The notes: a model not told the origin generated them from the sequence alone. 64,000 bases of DNA from Sanderia malayensis (GCA_013076295.1 RQOL01000024.1:3177158-3241157); one strand, 5' to 3'; counted from the stretch's first letter, positions 1 through 10,822 are shown. Translations and numbers: made by a program.

Positions 1-21
1 ATATCTGTACTGTGTAGGTAG

Positions 22-102
22 ACTCATTACATTACGTCCCAGTGCCTCTCTCGTACCTCGCTCAACACAAGCGAGCGAGGCATTGGGACGTAATGTAGTG
101 AG
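22..102. repeat. Short palindromic element (MITE-like hairpin)
   Basis: The two arms are near-perfect reverse complements. The left arm begins ctcattacattacgtccca and the right arm ends gggacgtaatgtagtgag, separated by a loop of about 30 bases. No coding capacity is visible. It lies in a presumed upstream intron of the MAP3K4 gene. The size and symmetry fit a small non-autonomous DNA transposon; no family was assigned. Confidence 0.55.
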
Positions 103-180
103 ACCACTGTGTAACATTTTGTTTTGACTGCACTCTTCATCAACTCCGTATTACATCTTTTTTTCTCTTTTTTCTGCAAG

Positions 181-3100
181 ATTTATTTTGAGTATCTACA
201 AAACTTGTTCCAAATGCTTCAGCGACTTCCAGAGGCGAGTCGAAGTCTGAAGAACACGATGGAGGACGAGTGGCAATTCGCCAAAGAGATTTGTCCACAT
301 ACAAAAGGCCTGGAGGCAGAGGCAGGAAGAACGTTTTGGTATGATTCGGTATCTTCTTTGTTGCCTTTGATTCTGTTCTGCTCTATACTGCTGGTTGAAG
401 AGTGATGCTAGAGGAAGATAGAGATGTGAAGAGGGAAAGAAGAAAGTGAATGATTTTGTGAATTTGCGAAACACATTCTCTTTTTTCTTTACTGCAAGAT
501 GGCACTTTAAAACTATACCGTATTTCCTCTAATTAGCGCCCACCCTCTTTTAACCACCCCCTCCAATTAGCGCCCACCCTAAAATCAAAAAGTGTGAACT
601 AATTCTTAAATTTTCACTGTTTGGTTCAAATAATTTTGCAAAGTATTTTCTAATTTCGCAAGACATTTAATAAGCGGGCGCTTATTAGAGGAAATCCAGT
701 AGCAGGTCTTATTGAAGATACTGCTCTTAGAGTCCTCTATTTGAGATTTGAGGTGGTCTAGTTTTGGAAGGAGAATCTTATGAAGGCCGAAACTGCTGGT
801 TTAAATTAACAAAGAGGCTATTTTACCAAATAACTTGAAGGGAAGTGAATGAAACCGAGGAATCTGTTTTGCATTTCAGCGTTTTGGCTTCGGACTTGCT
901 GAGTTCAACTGCGCGCTTTTTGGAGTCGAGTTTGGACGAATGCTCGTCGGAACTGTTCGAGAAACTGGACAGCAGTTCTGAAAAGGTGAAAGACATTGCA
1001 CTGGAAGCGTGCAGAAATCACAAGAAACTATTCAACGAGATACGAGAGCGGGCGACGAAAGCTCTCGGCTTTACGAAGATGCTGCAAAAGGATCTCGGCA
1101 TTGCAGCCGAGTTCAAAGTCAAGGTCGACTTGAAGGAGATACTCAACCTGCTCAAGATATCCGGACATGCAAAGGTAAAGATCGCAAAGGGGGGAGGAAG
1201 AGGGTTTAAAATCTATATTTATTGGATTGTTTTTAAAAAATTTTATTTATTGTTTCATATTTGTTTATTTGTTTATTTGTTTATTTGTTTATTTGTTTAT
1301 TTGTTTATTTGTTTATTTGTTTATTTGTTTATTTGTTTATTTGTTTATTTGTTTATTTGTTTATTTGTTTATTTGTTTATTTGTTTATTTGTTTATTTGT
1401 TTATTAGGTCGATTGTAAGAATTGCGACGTGAATTATGAAGTCTACACAAATCAACAGTGCGACCAAAAGTAAGTTTTTCGAAAGATCAATATATATTAT
1501 AGGAATACCAACGCGAGAAGTGCTGCTGCCCATACCAACGTACATCGATGTGGGAAGTGCAGAGAGTTAATAGCATTAGTACAGAAAGACCCCCTTACCT
1601 TTGTCTCTTCATCTGTGTCTATATCTACATTTTTAGATGTACAGAAAAGCAAATATTGATCTCTTTAGTATTGATATCAAATGATATATATGTTAGATGA
1701 GAGTGAATTACCTTACAGGCAGATTCTCAGGCTCTTGAATGTTACTTGCGGATTCGAAGACCCTGCGGAGGCGGACATCTTGCACAACGAAGGATACATT
1801 CTCCTGCTGAATCTATGCAACGATGGTAATGATGATGATAATGATGATAAAAGCAGCGACAAAGAATGTTTGTGGGATGGACAAACAGTTAACGTCAGTC
1901 CTACTGTAGACACGACAATTGCTTTGGCCTATCTTCAGGTAGTTGTTTTGTTGACTTTTCAATTCCATGCTTCATGCCTGACAGTCCTTCCATATACAGT
2001 AGAATCTGCATAGTTCTAACTCGCGTAATTCGAACTCTATCTAATTCGAACGAAATTCTCTGTCCCTTCGAGTATCACTAATGAGCCAACTCTTATAAAA
2101 CAAACCTCTATAATTAACGGCAACAAACCTCTATAATTAACGGCAATTAACCATTACTTTTATTGGATCCTTGCTTATGTCTCATGGCGTTTTTAGGTTT
2201 TATGTTTTACCTTATGTTCCTTTGTTTCATGCATTATGCTTGTCTTTTTTTCTTCTGTGTAGGTTGAAGGGCTGATGCTAATCTCGTGCAATTCCTACCA
2301 ACTTTCCACACAAAGACTCATATTGCAAAAAGAACTTGGCAGTGCCGTTACGTTAATCAACGAGCAGACATCGAGTCATCAAACCATTGCTGACGCACTC
2401 TGTGAATTCAGGGTAAGATTGCTGGCTTTTTGTTGCTACAAGCAAAACATTGAAGCAATGTGAGGCAATGTGTTACGACGGAACAGCACTCTATAAAATG
2501 CCATGAGATGCAATAGAGAGATGCAATAGAATGCTGTGGGGTGTAGTAGAGCTCTATGAGATGCAATAGCGCTCTAGGAGATGGAGTACAGTTAAAGCCC
2601 GCATATAAGAACCAATGGATTAAGAACCTTCAGGTGATTTTGCTGCTCAAAACAATAGACGAAACAATAGCCTATTGTCTTGGAACAATAGGCTGGGTGG
2701 AAAATTTACAGGTTCTTATATGCGGGTTTTTACTATAGTAGAGCTCTATAAGATGCAATAGAGTTCTAGGAGATGCAATAGAATCCATGGAATGTGATTT
2801 CCATTTGATATTTGATAATTTTTAATAATGATATTATTAATAGTTTTTTTAGTAAATATAATCGCCCCTTCTTTTCTTTCTCAAGGAGAATGCAAAGCAT
2901 CTTGCAGACAAGATAATCGACTCGGAAAATAAAATATCGGACACCCTGAGAGTCATTAACGACCTGCAAACTAGCGATAAAAGCCTCGTACATCATAACT
3001 ACGTTGAAACAATGCATCTGTATTTCAATACTGGATTTGAGGTGAGTTGAATTAACTTACACGTCTTGATGCAGGCAAACAAGATTTTGTTGAATTTAAT

Positions 3101-5309
3101 TCAGTTTCAATTGACAAATGCTGCAATTAATTCACTGATGCTATGTTTTGGTATGCATTCACTTGTGCATGTAAAGCCTGGTTTCCATATAGTCGTTGAG
3201 GGTCGCTGAGAGGATTAATAATCACACAGAGCCATTGTCAAAAGTTGATTTTAATCCTTTGAGCGACCCTCAACGGCCCTCAACGACTATATGGAAACCA
3301 GGCTTAAGTGCACGTGTCCTATTGCATCTCAGGCATCTATCTATTACATCTGAAAATAAATTTATCTTTATTTCAGTATCTTCGCGAGTTGGCGAGACTG
3401 TTGAGTGGAAGGAGCAAAGAATTGTATACATCGATGATGGATTTCTCTAATTCGTGGATGGAATTTGTTTACAAGAACATTGAGCGTGGCAAAGGAAAGA
3501 AACCAAGGTATGCCAATGCCTGTTTTCATTGACTGACTGATGCTAATGTTGCTACAATTGTTACTACAATTATTACTATTGCTACTGTTATTGCTACTAC
3601 TCTACCTTTCCACTAATGCTGCCATTGCTGCAGCTACAACATGTATTGCTACCACTATTATTACTGCTACTGTTGTTACTGTTGTTGCTATTACTACTGC
3701 CATTGCTGCTGTTCCTACAACATGTATTGCTGCCATTGCCACTGTTCCTACAACATGTATTGCTGCCATTACTATTACTGCTACTGTTGTTACTGTTGTT
3801 GCTATTACTACTGCCATTGCTACTGTTGCTACTGCAGTGTTTGAATAATCCAACTCGTCTCCTTTCCCAGGTGGGCCACACAGGGACTCGAGTTCATCAT
3901 TGATGCCTGCAATCCACGATACCTCGCAGAGATGGAAGAAAAGGCATTTCAGGTGAGTGATACGTCTTCTTAATTCGAACTTTTTGTAATTCCAGCAGTT
4001 TCCTGCTTCCCCAGAGTGTTCGAATTAGAAAGAGTTGACTGTAATTTAATTTTACCAGAGAGTAATGCACTTACGCATGTTAACGTGTATACCACACTGC
4101 AATTTTTCATGATCTCTTGTCGCACGGCTGTATTTGCACGCTGTTGGTGTGGTTTCGTTGTTACCTCAGAGTTATCACTAAGATTTATTTATTGACTGGG
4201 ATTCTTTGTTATCTTTAGGAAGTTAGAAAGAAAATCAATGGTTGCATATCGTACATCATAGGAACAGCCGATTCCACGCCCTCACCTTCAGGTGGGGTTT
4301 GAAACAACTACTGCTACTACTGTTGATTTACTGCTTGATATTGTTTTATGAGTCATGTCGTTTTTTTCATGGTAGATCACACAAAATATCAGTCCTTTTG
4401 TACCCGGTTTTAAATAATCCAGTCTCTGTCTTTTAGGTTACAGGTCCGGCAGTCCACTGTCCATGCATCGGGTGAAGAGTTTGCCGTCCGGAAATTCGGC
4501 AAAGACAAGTCTCACTGATAGATTTCACACGTCAATGTCTGACTCGTTTGGTCCGAGTAGGGGCTCGTGCGACACGAACCCGCACGTTGGCTCCGACTCA
4601 GGTACGTTGTTGAGCTTGAGTCTGGTTTGTTGTTAATGGGAAAGACTTTAACAGATTCCCAGAGTGTCACGCTGAGCCTTGGGATTCGTATGCATGTTAC
4701 ACATCGCTTTGTTGCAAGAATAATGTTTATAAGATTACTGAGGCTGAAAATTGCCAAAAACAATGGAAATTTCAGATTAGCAATACCTTAAATCCTCGAA
4801 TAAGACCCCGGGGGCTTATTTGCAAAAGCGAAGTTTTAGTTGGATTATTGTTCAATATTAAGCAAAATAAAAGCTATACGATGCAGCCAATCAACAAAGT
4901 TATTAGTTTAAACTTGCTGTTATTTGTAATACATTCACTAAACAACTTCAATGTCTGGAAACTTGGACTCAATATCCTTGCAAATGATTATCAGGATGGG
5001 GGCATATTCCAGGGTTTACGATAGAAAAGATCGGGGTTCAGGAAAAGCTAAGGTATTCTTATAAGAAAGTGTGTAATTTATTAGTTTTATGGACTGAAAG
5101 GAACATAAAAGAGATTTTTCTTACGATGTAGAAGGGACAGCAAATGCCTGCGATTCTCCACTTCTCCGTTTGAGAAAATCCTCAGATGAGTCACTGATCC
5201 ACCCTGCTTCAACCATGATGCCAATGGACAGAATTCGAAATGCATTGAAGAAGCTTGAAAAGAGAAGAAACGAAAAGCTGATCAAGAAACAAACAATTGG
5301 ACGTATCAG
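181..5309 (+). CDS. MAP3K4: MAP3K4 (MEKK4) regulatory region, partial at both ends
   Basis: MAP3K4 is a MAP3K that activates MKK3/6 and MKK4/7 upstream of p38 and JNK. Exons read: 181-338, 880-1174, 1408-1469, 1719-1938, 2263-2412, 2886-3041, 3377-3507, 3871-3952, 4219-4291, 4437-4601 and 5132 to the gap. All are bounded by ag/gt and keep phase. Recognition rests on segments typical of the family's large non-kinase region: VTLINEQ (about 2335-2365), the junction read KKPRWATQGLEF spanning exons 3377-3507 and 3871-3952, the GCISYIIG stretch, and the basic IRNALKKLEKRR helix that precedes the kinase domain in the human protein. The first exons lie upstream of the window. The kinase domain, expected just after residue IGRIS, is absent because the sequence enters a run of N. 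Serine-rich residues around 4437-4601 match the disordered linker of the family. Confidence 0.85.
528..701. repeat. Inverted-repeat element, CCGTA/gcttattagag family
   Basis: It starts ccgtatttcctctaattagc and ends with gcttattagaggaaatccag, an inverted terminal match of about 18 bases. The interior carries repeated ctaattagcgccc blocks. It is one of several dispersed copies of the same family in the window (also near 49805, 55872 and 61371). Confidence 0.6.
1254..1406. repeat. (TTTATTTG)n microsatellite in MAP3K4 intron
   Basis: About 19 tandem copies of an 8-base unit (tttgttta). The array runs straight into the acceptor of the exon at 1408 (tttattag/gtc), so it also supplies the pyrimidine-rich tract. 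Apparent ORFs with repeated CLFVYLFI are translations of this repeat and not genes. Confidence 0.95.
2592..2735. repeat. MITE with GCATATAAGAACC termini, copy 1
   Basis: An inverted-repeat element of about 140 bp. The left end reads cccgcatataagaacc and the right end ggttcttatatgcggg. The interior has the palindromic motif attgtcttggaacaat. Closely similar copies occur at about 12938, 27115 and 29666, and a decayed copy at about 59405. It sits in a MAP3K4 intron and has no coding capacity. Confidence 0.8.
3177..3305. repeat. Palindromic MITE with about 30-bp arms
   Basis: The left arm begins gcctggtttccatatagtcg and the right arm is its reverse complement (gactatatggaaaccaggc). Both arms continue into gagggtcgct-type sequence. 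The element lies in the MAP3K4 intron just before the exon at 3377. It is non-autonomous and no superfamily was assigned. Confidence 0.75.
3540..3840. repeat. Compound trinucleotide-rich repeat (ctactgttgctat type)
   Basis: A low-complexity block of interleaved att, act, gct and gtt triplets. It contains internal duplications: the segment with ctacaacatgtattgctgcc recurs, and the block ttactgctactgttgttact appears twice. It lies in an intron directly upstream of the exon at 3871. Open frames on both strands here are simple-sequence artefacts. Confidence 0.85.
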
Positions 5310-5409
5310 NNNNNNNNNNNNNNNNNNNNNNNNNNNNNNNNNNNNNNNNNNNNNNNNNNNNNNNNNNNNNNNNNNNNNNNNNNNNNNNNNNNNNNNNNNN
5401 NNNNNNNNN
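5310..5409. other. Assembly gap of exactly 100 N
   Basis: One hundred consecutive undetermined bases, the conventional length for a gap of unknown size. The MAP3K4 exon at 5132 runs in from the left without its splice donor. A POU-domain reading frame is already open on the right. Both genes are therefore cut by this gap. Confidence 0.97.
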
Positions 5410-5411
5410 CG

Positions 5412-5933
5412 ACCAACCAACAGAAGGACTCCGTACATCTGATCGTTTCGAAGGAGCTGCAAGAGCTCGAACGCTTTGTCAGCGGCTTCAAAATGCGGCG
5501 CATCAAACTCGGCTACACGCAAACGAACGTGGGCGCCGCGCTGGCCAAACTCAGCGACGGCACCGACTTCAGTCAAACAACAATATGCCGCTTTGAAAAC
5601 CTGCAGCTGAGCTACAAGAACGCGTGTAAACTTAAGCCGTTGCTCGAGTCCTGGCTTATGAAAGCCGAGGCCATGGGCATGGTTAATAACGACAAGCCGG
5701 TGTCAGAGCGCAAGCGTAAGCGACGCACAACAATCAGCCTGCACGCCAAAGAGATGCTCGAGAGGTACTTCCAGAGGCAGCCCAAACCATCGTCGTTGGA
5801 AGTATTTGGCATCGCAGAGGGCCTAAAGTTGGACAAGGAAGTCGTCAGGGTGTGGTTTTGTAACAGGAGGCAACGGGAAAAGCGTATCAAAACTTCACTG
5901 TTGAATTTCTCGTTCATGTCTGCACGCTCTTGA
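5412..5933 (+). CDS. POU domain class I transcription factor (Pit-1/POU1F1-like), 5' partial
   Basis: A DNA-binding transcription factor. The frame is open from the gap edge. It encodes a POU-specific domain (first about 80 residues, with core [23 protein letters not shown] and [10 protein letters not shown]), a short linker, and a POU homeodomain starting at KRKRRTTIS with the recognition helix [15 protein letters not shown]. The KTSL tail after the homeodomain and the overall sequence resemble class I (Pit-1) factors more than classes II-VI. The stop is at 5931-5933. The visible POU-specific domain and homeodomain lie on one uninterrupted exon. The N-terminal activation region and start codon are lost in the gap. 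Class assignment is by recalled similarity and needs a tree. Confidence 0.88.
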   Translation, partial: TNQQKDSVHLIVSKELQELERFVSGFKMRRIKLGYTQTNVGAALAKLSDGTDFSQTTICRFENLQLSYKNACKLKPLLESWLMKAEAMGMVNNDKPVSERKRKRRTTISLHAKEMLERYFQRQPKPSSLEVFGIAEGLKLDKEVVRVWFCNRRQREKRIKTSLLNFSFMSARS

Positions 5934-7868
5934 GTTTTAAGAAGACTGATAGATGGACAATCAAAGGTGTTGGTGTATTCAGCTAAGAACAATAACAAAC
6001 CCTCTAACCTAGAGTTTTGGATGAACATACAGATGAACTTCGCCGTAAACCTCTCCTTGATTTTATCATTTTGTTTTCTTTGACGTCTCAAAGATTTATC
6101 TGCCCTCTCCCTCCCATCTTTGTTAAGGTTTTTGTAAACTCATACTTACCCCTTGATTGCTCAAAGTGAGTGGAATTCCCGGCGGGGGGGGGGGCACTTA
6201 ACTAAAACCTTGAAAATCGACACCGTTTTGGGTGTCTCTTCCCTTGTACTCAAAATATACACAGTGCCCCCCTTTCTCCGAGAGAAACCTCTCTACCTTG
6301 TCAATGGTAACAAACTTCTGTTTTTCTACTTTTGTTTGATTCACACAACTGTGACGTCACTGTGACGAACTGTACATACTATTGTAATGTGATTAATAGT
6401 TAGTGTATAAATATCATGTCATTTAAGAAGTATATGCAACTAAGGAAGGTGTTGGAATATTAGGAATTTTTGTTGTAACTCTATCAAGCCTGGTATTTGC
6501 ATTTTTTGTATATTATTGTTTAAAGGATAACATTCTGATGTTGCCACCAGGTTTAGGTGTATTTATAATTTGTAATAATTTATGAGAATTTATGTCTTCG
6601 GAAAGCCTATTGCTTTTTGTGTCTTATTCTTGGGCTGGTCCTCTTTTTGCTTATTTGTTTTTTAATTTGTTTGGAGAGGGCTAATGGGAAAGGGGGTTTA
6701 TAAAATTTAGGCACGTATTTATTCTGAAACAGGTCTTATAAATATATGCACTTGCGCAAGGTACAATGTTTATGTGTAGAACTGGAGAGTCAAGTTTGTT
6801 TTTGAAAATTCTAAAGGCAAAGAGCTCAAAACTCGAGGTAAAGAAGCGCAATTTTATTGCTAAACAAAGAGATTTCAGATTACATTGCACACCTTAAGCA
6901 AGTTTTTGACAAATTCTAAACAAATTTATTTTTTCGCAAAATTTTTTCATCTGGGACCTTACTGGGACGCTGGGATGGAAAGGGTTAATGCGAACGTCCA
7001 TTTTATGTAAAACTTTCTAATTCCGAATGAAGGCCCTGTCCCATGACAAGATATTCTCAGGATATCTTAAGATAGGGAAGAAGAACGTCTTTAATTAATG
7101 TCTCACGATTCACGAATATCTTTTGAATATCTTATCGTGTAACACGACGAAAGATATTCGGAAGATATTCAGAAAAGTATGTCAGAGGATTAAGACATTT
7201 TCTAAATAGAATCAAGTCAGTTTGATTTAATTCTGAATATATTTTGTGAAATTTAACTCTGAAAATCTGCCGACAACAGAGTTCATTTATTTTCTTGAAC
7301 ATTTTCCTAAGATTCTTCTCTCCGTATTATTTAGGAAATGTTATGCAACACAGAAGGAATCTGTTGTTTTTATTTGCACATAAAAATAATCGATCATTTT
7401 ATATTCTCAGAGACTTCATGAATAAAACAATAAAAATGTGAGAATTGTGTTGCTGAAAAGATATTTCTATTCATAAGCTTGATATATTCATCAGCTTTGT
7501 TGATAAAACTTTGGAAAAACCACAGTTGTTGCTGTAATATTCAATGAATTTAGAACGCCACTTGTTCATTTGCCCCACTGTATAATTAATATCTTGCCAT
7601 GTACTCTTTCAAAGTCACAGTTCAACACTGAGAAAGATAATTTTGCAATTTACAATTATAATGAAATTCTTCATGGGGTAGATATTTCTTATGAATATTT
7701 CTCTTCAGATCTCTGGGTGAAGCATATGTATTAGCCGGCAAATGGCCAATTACTTTGAAATTTCATCAATAATCAGTTTATACTCTTAAGGAACATGTTT
7801 GACAGCGTTTTATTTTAAGATCTACAGTCTTATTTATAAGAATTATATTTTTCACAGAGGCTCAGTAT
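5934..7868. other. Non-coding interval after the POU gene
   Basis: AT-rich sequence with no convincing exon. It holds a poly-G run at about 6184-6195, the likely 3' untranslated region of the POU gene, and a block with repeated agatattc/gaatatct motifs at about 7040-7180 that looks like a decayed repeat. Confidence 0.6.
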
Positions 7869-7876
7869 TTTAAAAC

Positions 7877-8045
7877 GGTTTCTGGTCAACTCGCCCCGCT
7901 ACCAACTCGCCCCACTACCAACTCGCCCCACTTCAAAAGTCAACTCGCCCCACTTCAAAAGTCATCTCGCCCCACCTTACAAGTCAACTCGCCCCACCTT
8001 ACAAGTCAACTCGCCCCACTTCAGAAGTTAACTTGCCCAACGGTA
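7877..8045. repeat. Left TIR with tandem ctcgcccca repeats
   Basis: About eight copies of a core caactcgcccc unit spaced 12-22 bases apart (spacers such as acttcaaaagt and accttacaagt). Repeat-built termini are known in some Mutator-like and Foldback elements, where they may bind transposase. Confidence 0.85.
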
Positions 8046-8625
8046 CGAGTCCTCGTTACAGCTTCGGTATCAGGTCGTTTTGGTGAATTAAGTTTGATGT
8101 ATATTTCTATTTTGAAATTTTAGTTCGTTGATGGCCTATTTCAGAAAAAATTAGGCCCCTTTTCCGACTTTATTTGTCACACACAAATCAAGTGAATAAT
8201 GTCTTGTTGGATAAAGGTGGGAGAGTATGAGCAAACAATGATTTTGAGCAAATTCATCTTTACAACTTCTAATTAAGTCGAAAATGAAAATCGTTGCAAA
8301 TCTGTGCATGAAAATCTGTATAGCCTAAATTATCATTTTGGAGTCCCTTTCTTTTGAAGAAAAATGAATCTTTCGATTCATTTTGAAAGATCTTTTTGTT
8401 TGAAAGATTCTCCCCCAAGTGAATTATTCCTCGTAAGAAACTATTTATAGAAACTCCGGGCTGCTGAACAGTTAAGAATTATTATAATAAGAATAATTAA
8501 CATATATATACTATAGTAAACAAGAAATGCACACATCATATATCTACTTAAACAATATCGCTTACAAGATTACACTTTTTAACTAACTAATTATTTTTTA
8601 CTACAAAAGAAAATTTAACTAATGT

Positions 8626-9335
8626 TTATTGCGATGGTCCATTTAAGTATGAGCAGGCACGTAATAACCCCGAGGTTGAAATTCTTTCCTCTGTATAATC
8701 GTCCCACAATTTAAAAAATCGTCCTTGTCTGTTCTTGTGCACTTTTCTTTGATACCGCGAAAGTTTCCCATCTCTAACTTGACGCATCTGTAGGTTTACT
8801 AATTTTGCTTCACGGTGAAGCAGTGGTACCAGTAAGTAAAACTGTATTTTACTTCTACCCGCTTTATTATTGAGCCTTCTGTGCCATCCCTCAACATCAT
8901 TGTTTGTTCGTACTGGTTGCTGGAAAACAGACCACGAAGATGGTTCCCACACTGCTGACTCAATCCAGGTGTTTTTGACATAATCAAGCAGAGGTAGAAG
9001 TAAATTTGTTGCTCTGCCTTCCAAAACGGCAAATGTTTCTGCAATGTGTTCAGTTGGCAAAAAAGGCAATGCAAGGATCTTTCTGACAAAAGCATGGACT
9101 GCAGGATTATCCTTGTACATTGATTGAAGACCAATCTGCTGAACTTTTCTCCAAACTGCTTGCGTCCAGTGAAAGCAGCAACCTTGGATGTTGGCATCAG
9201 GAATGACTTTTCTGCATGCTTTCCACATTGCTGCTTCAAAATCCAAAACAATTTTCATCACAGCAGGATTTGCAGGCAGGACTTCAAAATACCTCAGAGC
9301 AACATAATTTTTGTCTTTTTGAGACATAAAATAAA
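8626..9335 (-). CDS. MULE transposase, C-terminal half (catalytic core incomplete)
   Basis: It contains the family's second catalytic region, with VLDFEAAMWKA followed by the zinc-knuckle-like GCCFHWTQAVWRKVQ, then NNDVEGWHRRLN and the Leu-rich tail. The stop is at 8626-8628. A plausible acceptor lies just upstream (ccttag/c at about 9335-9336 on this strand), so the ATG at 9357 is probably intronic. The segment that should carry the first catalytic aspartate (the DGTF-type motif) is missing: only about 125 bases separate this frame from the FLYWCH frame. This copy is therefore probably internally deleted and inactive unless mobilised in trans. Confidence 0.8.
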
Positions 9336-9481
9336 TGCTAAGGCACTTGTTTAACATTACAGCATTCTTTCAAAAATGCGTGATTGAAACAGTTGCACAA
9401 TGATTTTCACATTTGAAAGTTCATCATATAATGTTTACTTACTGAATTCAGCTGATTTTGGGATATAATCTTTGATTATTT

Positions 9482-10021
9482 CTATTTGCTTGAAAATCTT
9501 CGAAAAAAATCAGCAAGTTCAAATTGTTGATGTGCTCCTGGACGAAGTTTTTGGCGGTGCCTGTTAGCTTGGCGTACCAGGTTGGTCATTTTTGCTTGAC
9601 TGCATCGAGGCTGCTTTAAAATGTGTTCCTCGTCACGTACGAATATGTCTTCGACAATATTTCCTGCAGATTGGAAAACGTTGCTCACGGCTGTCTTCTT
9701 GACCTCGGCTACAATCTTCTTTGTCAACGAAACTCCTGGTTTACCTGGATGGCAATGAATCTGTACCCCTCTTGAAAATGATTCGTCATCCTGCAGCACA
9801 GTAGCGCCACAATATACAGTTTTGTTCCGAACACTACACCTCCAAGAGATTTTTCCACTTCTCCAATTCCGTTTTTTCACATATGTGTACCCTTCACTGT
9901 CAACGAGCTGCTGCTTCCCACGCTGCGATGCTGATTCTACAATTTCGTACGTCACACGGCTTTCTGGGTTGTTATCTTGGCTCTCTGGCAAATTTGCATC
10001 TTCAATTGGGTCCTCCTCCAT
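9482..10021 (-). CDS. FLYWCH zinc-finger protein of the MULE element
   Basis: A 179-residue frame starting MEEDPIED. The FLYWCH-type core is VDSEGYTYVKKRNW, then WRCSV and CGATV, with a histidine pair in IHCH. FLYWCH fingers are common DNA-binding modules at the N-terminus of animal MULE transposases. The frame stays open upstream to an acceptor (cttcag/c at about 10051). Joining it to the PHD exon at its canonical donor shifts the frame, so either the copy is decayed or the two are separate products. Confidence 0.7.
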   Translation of the reverse strand: MEEDPIEDANLPESQDNNPESRVTYEIVESASQRGKQQLVDSEGYTYVKKRNWRSGKISWRCSVRNKTVYCGATVLQDDESFSRGVQIHCHPGKPGVSLTKKIVAEVKKTAVSNVFQSAGNIVEDIFVRDEEHILKQPRCSQAKMTNLVRQANRHRQKLRPGAHQQFELADFFRRFSSK

Positions 10022-10149
10022 TGGAACTACATTTTCGAAGTTGCAGCAGCTGAAGATTGAAGTAAGTGTTTAATTAATTTAAAGTGATTAACTACCAAAT
10101 TCAGAATTCGTTTTCATTTTTTTTAATTTAATTTTTAGTGGTAGCTTAC

Positions 10150-10416
10150 CTGAAATGATAATTCCTCCATTCTTGAGCTTTCAGCATTTGGCTCTTCTAA
10201 GTTGCTAAACAACTCTGGTGTTCCGTTTAAGTTTCTGCATATGTTGCATTGCCATTCAATATCGTCTCCGTTCTTATTCAACTGACGGTATTGCTCGCGT
10301 GTCACCCCACTTTTACATGTCCTGTGCTGCCATCTTCTACAAGAATCACAGTCTAATGCCTCTTGTCTCGGTCTCACTTCCTTGGCGCAAACAACGCATT
10401 CGTGATTATGTTCCAT
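10150..10416 (-). CDS. PHD-finger exon inside the MULE element
   Basis: Starts MEHNHECVVC. Metal ligands are spaced as in a C4HC3 PHD finger: CVVC, then CDSC, WQHRTC, and WQCNIC at the end. A donor (cag/gtaagc) follows at 10149. PHD fingers normally read histone H3 tails, so a transposon-encoded one could bias insertion or expression; that is inference. Phase does not match the next frame through the obvious acceptor. Confidence 0.7.
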
Positions 10417-10659
10417 AGCTGGCTAGTCGATTTTATTTGTGATAACTTAATGATAACAGTGAAAACTGATATGATATGACGTGGGTTCAGTTTAAAAACA
10501 TGTCGCATACTCGAAATTAACCAATAGAAATAAGTTAAACATTTAATTGGTTACGAAACTAACCAATGAGATAACAATACTTAACAATTGAAGCGGTAAA
10601 AACAAATCTATTCAATAGAGGTGCTACATACAATTAGCGCGTAAAACATAGACTATTGT

Positions 10660-10822
10660 CATGAGAGGAGTGGGGCGGTCGCTGTTATATTCTCATGTGG
10701 CGAGTTGACTTCACAGGTGTGGCGAGTTGGTAACACATGTGGGCCGACTTAACTTAGAAGTGTGGCGACTTGACCATAATATGGTGGGGCGAGTTGGAAG
10801 TGGGGCGAGTTGTCCAGCTACC
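10660..10822. repeat. Right TIR with inverted, more diverged tggggcgagttg repeats
   Basis: It carries the inverted counterpart of the left terminal repeats (gtggcgagttgac, gtggcgagttgg, ggtggggcgagttgg, gtggggcgagttg). Several units have decayed (gtgggccgac, gtggcgacttg), whereas the outermost two are intact. Confidence 0.85.

Larger units (their letters stand above)
7877..10822 (-). mobile_element. Mutator-like (MULE) DNA transposon with repeat-built TIRs
   Basis: The ends are inverted: the left reads ggtttctggtcaactcgccc, and the right end read from the other strand is ggtagctggacaactcgccc. The element is flanked by a perfect 8-bp direct duplication TTTAAAAC (7869-7876 and 10823-10830), as expected for a target-site duplication. 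The length is 2946 bp. Subterminal tandem repeats of the caactcgccccact type fill the first about 165 bp and recur, inverted, in the last about 150 bp. Minus-strand open frames inside encode a PHD finger, a FLYWCH zinc finger and a MULE transposase C-terminal half. Superfamily assignment follows from the transposase and the 8-bp duplication. Confidence 0.9.

Noticed and set aside
1227..1432. Hydrophobic frame with repeated CLFVYLFI, looking like a membrane protein
   Set aside because: It is the TTTATTTG microsatellite.
3540..3903. Open frames of Leu, Cys/Tyr or Asn/Ser runs on both strands
   Set aside because: Simple triplet repeat between two MAP3K4 exons; every frame is open because of low complexity.
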